Below are positions 57,840 through 64,000 of a stretch of 64,000 nt of DNA, piece after piece. Location: assembly GCA_963402885.1 (NCBI GenBank), contig OY727094.1, forward strand, positions 4,962,501 through 5,026,500, written 5' to 3'. The position numbers were made by a program, and so were the translations under genes. Origin of the DNA: Antedon bifida (lineage: Eukaryota > Echinodermata > Crinoidea > Comatulida > Antedonidae). The notes below the pieces were generated by a model. That model made no database searches. It was not told the DNA's origin and worked only from the letters and a program-made list of their open reading frames with translations. The first letter of the stretch is position 1. Every line of letters begins with the position of its first letter.

Positions 57840-59932
57840 TCAATGTTGTAAAGAAGCAGTAATGGCATCCCTGATAACTACTCCATTATCCAGCCTTCCA
57901 ACACCATCCTGATTTTCATCTAATGGTATTATAGCAGGTTGGGCTTGCATCTCTTCATTTCTCAAATCATCCCATTCTTCATTGTATTGTTCTTTGTGTA
58001 TTTCACAGAAGTTATGCAGTAAACAGCATGCTGCAATGACTTCACTAGAGAAACCCACAGTCACGTCGTTTCTTTTCATGAGCCGTCGCCATCTGCCCTT
58101 CAGTCTTCCAAATGCGTTTTCAACAAAAACTCGGGCAGAACTTAATGTTTTGTTGAAATTGCGCTGTGCTGGAGTAAGGTTTGCATTGTGTACAAATCCT
58201 TTCATCAACCAGGGTTTTAAAGGGTATGCTGGGTCTCCAATTAGGCACACTGGTATATCAATACCATTAATAATAGCATTTTTCTGTTAAAAAATCATAG
58301 CAAAATCTGTAATAATCACTCATGCAAAATTCACAATTAAGATTAGTGGAATATCTCGATATCTTACATCTCTACTGAAAAGCAAGCCATTATTTCTGTC
58401 TGCTAAAATAGGCAAATCCGAGTGTGCGAAAACCCTGGCGTCGTGTGTTCTTCCAGGCCAACCAGCATATACATCAGTGAATCTAAACATTTTAAAAACA
58501 AGTTATGAGTAAATAATGTCATTACAATTCTTTAAGTTTTGTTAAGGAAAGTGTAAAAACTTTTGCATTTCATATACAGTATTACAAAACTACAATTACC
58601 TGTATTTATGATCAACAACTGCCTGGAGAATAATGCTATACCATCCCTTTCTGTTGTGGTAGTCTGCTTTGTTATTTGATGGACCTATGATAGGTAGATG
58701 TGTCCCATCTATAGCTCCCGCACATTGGGGAAATCCTTTCCTGCTAAATCCTTCGATGACATGGTCAAGTCTGTCTCCTTAGAATTTAGAATTATTAAAT
58801 TAGTAAGAAAACACTGCTAATTCTATGAACAAACATAATTTCATCTCATACAACAAACTTACCTTGTGGAAGTGATATATACCGCCGAAAGAACTGATGA
58901 TTTAGCAAAGCAGACACAACTTGTCTTGTCAATACACACAGTGTTGATATTGCTATGCCAAACATGTTGGCCAAAGTTCTAAAAATTAATCAAAGTAATT
59001 AATAAATTAAAATGTATTAATTTTAATATAAATGAATAATTCGCCTTTTTACAAACCATGTTTCATTTCATTTCATTTATTTTGTCTCACATATAACAAA
59101 AAAATAACAAACAATAGAGAGAGATAGGATTCCCAAAAGCGAACTAAATCAAACTATCAAGTGGGTCAATAGCAAAACAAAATCATCCAACAAAAAAATA
59201 CAAAATTACAACATTTAAAACATGTGTATCATTAGATGTTATTCAAACTATTAGGGTCCACTAATGATATAACAAATTAATACAAAAAAAAATTTTGTTC
59301 ATCTTCAGGAGTGAAGATGAACATCAATATTTAATGGCAATATTTTTAAACTAGTCCATAGGCATACCCATTTTTTTTTCTATTTCCTTCAACAAAATTC
59401 ATAACATAAAGATGAATTTTTTTTAATTCATATTATTTTAAGACGTTAGGCCTACATACCGATATTCTGTCGGCGTTGCCAACCACCAAATTACTATCCC
59501 AACTCTCTCTCTGTACGGAATTGCCCTGCGAAAAGTTGTATCTTGTCTCTCAACAAGAGGCCGTAGTTGTTCAGCAAGTCTATCAAATGTTGCGCGACAC
59601 ATTCGGAAATGTGACCGAAATGTTTCATCGCTGTAATGTTCCACATTAGCAGCCCAAAACAGGCGACCATGGGCACGGTTTTGTACCCAGATTCTGCGAT
59701 CAACAAGGTTCGCTCCAAGCGTTGCGGCTGCCAAAACTTCGACGACTAGGCCCAGTTGACGTCGGTTTAGGGCTAAACGCCTTCGCCGTCTACTCCGTGA
59801 ATTTGCTCTCCTTTTCCTTTGTAGATTCATTAAAAATCTAAAATTCAAGTCGTTAATTTGATATATGTATTGAAAACATAACGCTTGATAACTCAAAAGT
59901 AATGCAAGTATTACGATTTTAACCGGCTCCAT
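57840..59932 (-). CDS. HARBI1-like DDE transposase (Harbinger nuclease)
   Basis: The exons, in transcript order, are 59932-59460, 58978-58863, 58777-58600, 58482-58368 and 58283-57840. All are GT-AG and in phase, giving 441 aa. The DDE triad blocks are all present: CAGAIDGTHLPI (first Asp), LIGDPAYPLKPW (second Asp) and VENAFGRLKGRW (Glu). TDVYAGWPGRTHDARVF and LLHNFCE are further HARBI1-family signatures. EYRTLANMFGIAISTL is the helix-turn-helix region before the catalytic domain. The first Met gives a hydrophobic start; a later in-frame Met at residue 35 (MNLQRKRRANSRSRRRRR) precedes a basic nuclear-localisation-like stretch and may be the true start. No stop codon or frameshift interrupts it, so the element may be autonomous. 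Confidence 0.9.
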
Positions 59933-60208
59933 TGTTATTATTCCTGTCGCGCAGACAGGAGTACAGTTTACTATTTTTACAAATGTTGATTGACAGCACC
60001 GGGGTGATGCTGTAGTGTAAATGGGAACAACCCGAGTTCATCTCGCAGTTTTTTCTGTTAGTGTAAACGAAAATAGCCTCCGAGTTAAACTCGGGTTACT
60101 CTCCCAGTTGATAGTGTAAAAGGGGTAAGACAGTAGGCTACTCTTTCTTAGGGAAGGATTTGATCAAATGTTTCTATGGCAATCGGATAAACATTCACTC
60201 TCTTAAGG

Positions 60209-60386
60209 GTCTTTCACACCGTTCCGGTACGGGTCCAATGCTGGCAAATCAAATTGAACGTCAATTCTTCGTTTTCACGCGGCTACTCGTATATTGATTG
60301 TCGCGTGGAGCATAGTGAAAATGAAGCATTGACGTTCGCTTTAATTTGGCCGCACCGGAACTGTGCCGGAACATGTGTGAAAGACC
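60209..60386. mobile_element. MITE family F (GGTCTTTCACAC ends)
   Basis: GGTCTTTCACACCGTTCCGG at the left and CCGGAACATGTGTGAAAGAC at the right are near-perfect inverted ends. The interior also pairs in part (AACGTCAATTCTTCGTTTTC with GAAAATGAAGCATTGACGTT). Non-coding. Confidence 0.8.
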
Positions 60387-61777
60387 ATTTAGGGTTTTTT
60401 CCACCTATTATTCGCAGTGTTCATGTATATTCATAATTCTTTCTTTTGTCATCCTACTTTCTGCAACAAATTCTACTCCTTTGAGTTTATTTGAAATTTA
60501 TAACAACAATTCGCTCTAGTAGGAAATAATAGGGTATTAATACCTGTATCGGAAATGTATTGGATTCACATAAATAAATTAAAAAACAGGTTAAATAAAG
60601 AATTTCTGAAATTCCATTTCCATAATGACCCTTTTATTTTATACTAGAGGACAATACGAACATCTTGTTTAGTATAAACAGGCCTTTAGTACATTGCTTA
60701 AAACCTGCAGTGTTACCATTTTGGGGGAAGATCTAGAATGGAAGTGAATTTGAATTTCAGGGTACCGAGCCATAATAAATCACATGACACTGTGTGTGGA
60801 TTTGTAGAAATTATGGGATGGACCTGTTCAACCTTTTGTCTGAAACATTTTAAACCGTGAACTTTCCAATACCTTGTGATTTTTTTAAGGGACTGTGCCA
60901 TGCTGCTTGGGTATCATAGGTCATAGTTCATATTATTATTATAAGTAAAACTAAGTGAACATTTCTGCAGCCGTTGAACTTCAGAAAATTCCAGTGCGGC
61001 AATAGACTTAGACAAATTTAGAAAAAGTAGTCGCTATCGTTGAAAGAGGTAAAAATTCATCAAAGAAGCCGTGACGCCAGCTAAACATTTTATACCATAC
61101 TGACATAAATGATAGTCTTAAGGCTTAGGCATTGCTCTGCCGAATACCAGCAAAAAATTGCTCATTAGTTCCAAGGTAGTTGACAATGACATGTTGTTTC
61201 TCCATTAACGATTCTCTAGAATTTTTGAATCCAGTATAAAAAAATGTTAACCTTCCTGAATCAGAGAATGTTAGAATAGATTAACATACAGTATGATGTA
61301 CAGTAGACTTGCCCCAAGTCTGTATTTATTGTCTTTTTTATGTTAGTACACCAGTCGACGTTTTGATTTTTGTCTGAAAGTTTACAAGCTCAAGTAGGTA
61401 TACGTATTAAACGCCATTAGTGCCAAAATATTATCTTTATACTAATGATAATATTAAGTCAAAACTCTGTCTGGAAAACCCAGACTAAGTACGATGTTGA
61501 TATCTATTGTTTTTGTTCAAGCGGAGAAATTGGGCATCGTATGCGATGAGGGTGGTAGGGCAAGGGGGGTTTGGGTGTGTTAGTGGTAGGAGGCGGTGTG
61601 TTAGTGGTTTTGTTATGTTCAACATAGGGGAATGTACTGTAGATGGGATTACATTATACATTGTTGAAAGGGTATAAATAGTAGCAGTAACTACGTGTGA
61701 ATGTGTCGAGGCTGCCCTTGCCAAAATTGATTTGATTATATTTATTTTGATCAGGTTGTATCTGACGTCCAACAGTA
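60387..61777. other. intergenic, upstream of the zinc-finger gene
   Basis: No gene recognised. A TTTTGATCAG acceptor-like sequence at 61745-61754 precedes the next start codon, so an untranslated exon may lie upstream. Confidence 0.4.
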
Positions 61778-63156
61778 ATGGCTCAGTCAATGCTAAACAT
61801 ACCCAATAGTCATCGTGGGCCAGTACCTCATGACATCCTTGGATCGGGATCTGGCGTGCATTCATCCATCGATCAAGGAGAGGACAAAATGAGTAAGTTG
61901 TATTAATATAATAATTTAAAAAATGAAAATTGTAGGTTAATAGAGTTAATAGTAAAGATGTACAGTATTGCCCTGAAAAAATCGTTTTTAAAGATTTTTT
62001 GTTGACTATTTCATTTTAATGTCATTTACAGTAATAGTTTATCCACTTTGACCAAAACTTGGATCAAAAAAAAAATAATGTAAATTACTTGAAAAAAAAG
62101 GATTTTTAAGGCAAAAAATAGTCAAATAATTTTAGGTTGAATTCAACGATTTATTTTGTCATTTTATATTATATTATATAATTTTTTACAAAGTGATTAA
62201 ATTGATTAAAACTACAAATTAACATATTCAAAGTCTGTTTTGATTAATCTTCAATTTTCATGGTTTTGGGGGACAATACATCTTTATAAAATATAGTCTT
62301 TTTATTGTATTAAAGGTTTTTATATTTAACACACTTTTAATAATTGTTGGTCTTTTGATTAGAGGAATGTGGGTCATCTCATATTAAAAATATAAATGTT
62401 CTATTGCACTATTAATGACATCATCAAGAGTGCAATGTCATTACATACAGTATATAAAGTGAGAAAGGGGCTTGGCTATTGTTGACATTTGATCAACTTG
62501 TAGTGTGTGCCATCAATAATTGTTCAGCCCTTTCAAATAATTTAGGCCTTGGCCTAGCCTCCCATTAAAAGTAGGTGTGTTATTAAACAAATAATGATGA
62601 ATGTTTTACTGTATATTCATGTGGTACAAATAATTTCATTTAGTGAAAGATTTGTAGTTGCTATATTTTCATCTTTCATAGTTCGAAAATATAACCTACA
62701 ATATAAATTTGTTTTTCTATAATATTTTACAACAAACAACAATTTTTAAACCGGAGCTATCCTTAAAGCCTGTTTTCCTGTCGACGCTATCGTTAACAAT
62801 AATCAGCGATCTTCCACGTAAACAATGAAATGTTAACGATTTACAGGAAAAGGTACCCGCTATCGTTATCATTTCAACTTGATCGTTTTCAAACGATCGT
62901 CATTGAACTGTTAACGATCAACGACGATAGCGTCGACAGGAAAACAGGCTTTAAGGAAGGGGTATCACCAAAACTGAATTCCTTCCTTTTTCAGAGTATG
63001 AATGCCGGAAATGTAAAGCACCGTTCCAGACCGCTGTTGCACGTCTTTCACATGAGATTAGCAGTTGCATTGCCATTGATCAATTTGACCCACCGTCCAA
63101 TCACCACCATCACTCACTCGGTCAAAGTTCAACCACGGAAGGTGACCCTAAAGAAA
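61778..63156 (+). CDS. C2HC zinc-finger protein, first two coding exons (gene runs off the window)
   Basis: Exon 61778-61892 starts ATGGCTCAG and encodes MAQSMLNIPNSHRGPVPHDI, then 18 more residues and one base. Exon 62995-63156 continues in phase with KYECRKCKAPFQTAVARLSH, then EISSC. This has the spacing C-x2-C-x12-H-x4-C of a single C2HC-type zinc finger, followed by a His/Ser-rich linker. The donor GTAAGTG at 63157 shows the gene continues, but no third exon was found before 64000. About 92 residues are visible. I do not recognise the family. Both splice junctions fit consensus and phase. Confidence 0.62.
61953..62286. mobile_element. MITE family C, copy 4
   Basis: GTAAAGATGTACAGTATTGC at the left and GGGGGACAATACATCTTTAT at the right. 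The interior TTTTGTTGACTATTTCATTT and AAACTACAAATTAACATATT matches the family. It lies in the first visible intron of the zinc-finger gene. Confidence 0.75.
62761..62956. mobile_element. MITE family G (33-bp perfect TIRs)
   Basis: CCTTAAAGCCTGTTTTCCTG, then TCGACGCTATCGT at the left is exactly complementary to the right end ACGATAGCGTCGACAGGAAA, then ACAGGCTTTAAGG. Non-coding 130-bp centre with further GTTAACGATC-type inverted words. The sharp ends suggest a young insertion, 38 bp before a coding exon. Confidence 0.85.
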
Positions 63157-63249
63157 GTAAGTGAAAAGAAGTGTCGTTTATTTTGAAGATCAATTAAGAA
63201 ATTCAAAATTAAAAGTTTGATTCTCTATACTGTTTTGCTAAAAATTGTC

Positions 63250-63420
63250 CAGTATCATAAAGCAAATTCTGTAATACAGTGTCACAAGAGAATTTACTCT
63301 TCCCTGGTGTCACATATATCACATGTGACACCTGTATCATGCCATAAGCTAAACCAATTAATACATGTGCTACGTGTGACACTGTATTAAAGAATTTGCC
63401 TTGATACTGCAGACAGTGCA
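63250..63420. mobile_element. MITE family E, copy 3
   Basis: CAGTATCATAAAGCAAATTC, then TGTAATACAGTGTCAC at the left pairs with GTGTGACACTGTATTAAAGA, then ATTTGCCTTGATACTG at the right. Confidence 0.8.
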
Positions 63421-63906
63421 GACAATCATTCTGTAATTAATTTCCACCTAGCACCAACTACATTAGTTGTGAAAAGAATGCGTTTATTTTTTCACATACA
63501 AATTTTCAACAACAGACACCACACTGTATACAGTATAACTTCCGGCTGCTTTTATAGATAAATACGCAACGATTGCTGGTACATGATATGATATTCTAAT
63601 ATTATGGCTCCATAAATATTGCCACTGGTTATATTTTTATTATTATTTTGCCTTTTATTTTTATAAACTTTTTGTATTCACTTGAGACTATCATTCAGAG
63701 CCAAGCACCTGAAGATTGAGTTCATACTCATGAAACAGCCTGTAGTGCAATAAAATGTTCAGTTGGTAATTTACTAGCGTCTTTCATTTATTTATATAAA
63801 GAATATATATATTTTTAATGACAAACTAGGTGGATGTAGGTCCATTGGGAGAATTGTGTGTAACTCTCGATGGTGGACATTTTTTTCTGTGGTTTACTAT
63901 AGTGTA
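63421..63906. other. right-edge sequence, no exon seen
   Basis: Presumed intron of the zinc-finger gene. No coding exon recognised. Confidence 0.35.
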
Positions 63907-64000
63907 AAGCTCTGTCTACACTATCAAACTAAAAAAGACAAAAAAGTGTGCCAAATATGGTAGTAATGCCCAAATATGGTAGTGATATGATTTCATCATG
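63907..64000 (+). mobile_element. MITE-1 copy 13, cut by the window edge
   Basis: AAGCTCTGTCTACACTATCA, then two CCAAATATGGTAGT units and TGATTTCATCATG. The right half lies outside the window. With the solo arm at 37463 this makes 14 occurrences. Confidence 0.85.

Larger units (their letters stand above)
54721..60125. mobile_element. PIF/Harbinger DNA transposon, apparently intact, 5.4 kb
   Basis: The left end CCCCTTTTACACTATCA and right end TGATAGTGTAAAAGGGG are perfect 17-bp inverted repeats with TA directly outside both ends. The usual Harbinger duplication is 3 bp (TWA); here the flanks read CTA and TAA. It encodes the two proteins typical of the superfamily, a Myb/SANT-like DNA-binding protein (+) and a DDE nuclease (-), both with open frames. 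Confidence 0.9.

Noticed and set aside
7843..64000. Regularly repeated palindromes considered as a CRISPR array
   Set aside because: Copies are kilobases apart, have TIRs and TWA duplications, and lie in an intron-containing eukaryotic genome.

Overview
The window is A+T-rich animal genomic DNA. Its genes are split by short GT-AG introns, and the space between them is filled with small inverted-repeat transposons. The gene set (a vertebrate-like heparan sulfate epimerase, a hyaluronidase with an EGF-like tail, TMCO4) and the many AGGCCTA-rich tracts suggest a marine invertebrate deuterostome, most likely an echinoderm. That assignment is inference.

Layout. 1-13 kb: no gene recognised; inverted-repeat elements (1353-2555, 4519-6271, 9568-10035) and a tandem array (6760-7280). 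13240-18062 (+): GLCE, complete, three coding exons, 579 aa. 18-24 kb: MITEs and a tandem array carrying CCAAT and AP-1-like motifs. 26080-23908 (-): hyaluronidase, three exons, 424 aa, convergent with GLCE. 27522-34742 (+): TMCO4 (DUF726 membrane hydrolase), 12 exons, 1142 aa, head-to-head with the hyaluronidase gene and carrying a long repetitive acidic N-terminal extension. A 38-bp copy of its last-exon start, acceptor included, lies at 35828-35865. 46532-40202 (-): a Lys/Glu-rich, probably nucleolar protein with RRM domains, five exons, 402 aa. 46.5-54.7 kb: repeats only. 54721-60125: an apparently intact PIF/Harbinger DNA transposon with matching ends, a Myb/SANT-like DNA-binding protein gene (+, four exons) and a HARBI1-like DDE nuclease gene (-, five exons), arranged convergently. 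61778 to the right edge (+): the first two coding exons of a C2HC zinc-finger gene.

The dominant repeat (MITE-1) is a palindromic element of about 130-190 bp present 14 times, three of them in TMCO4 introns. Its ends share TACACTATCA with the Harbinger ends, several copies have TTA/TAA target duplications, and its arms carry sequences matching CArG boxes. GLCE and hyaluronidase both act on glycosaminoglycans, but nothing in the sequence shows co-regulation.

Exon borders were read by eye from splice consensus, reading phase and remembered protein families. No alignment or transcript evidence was available.
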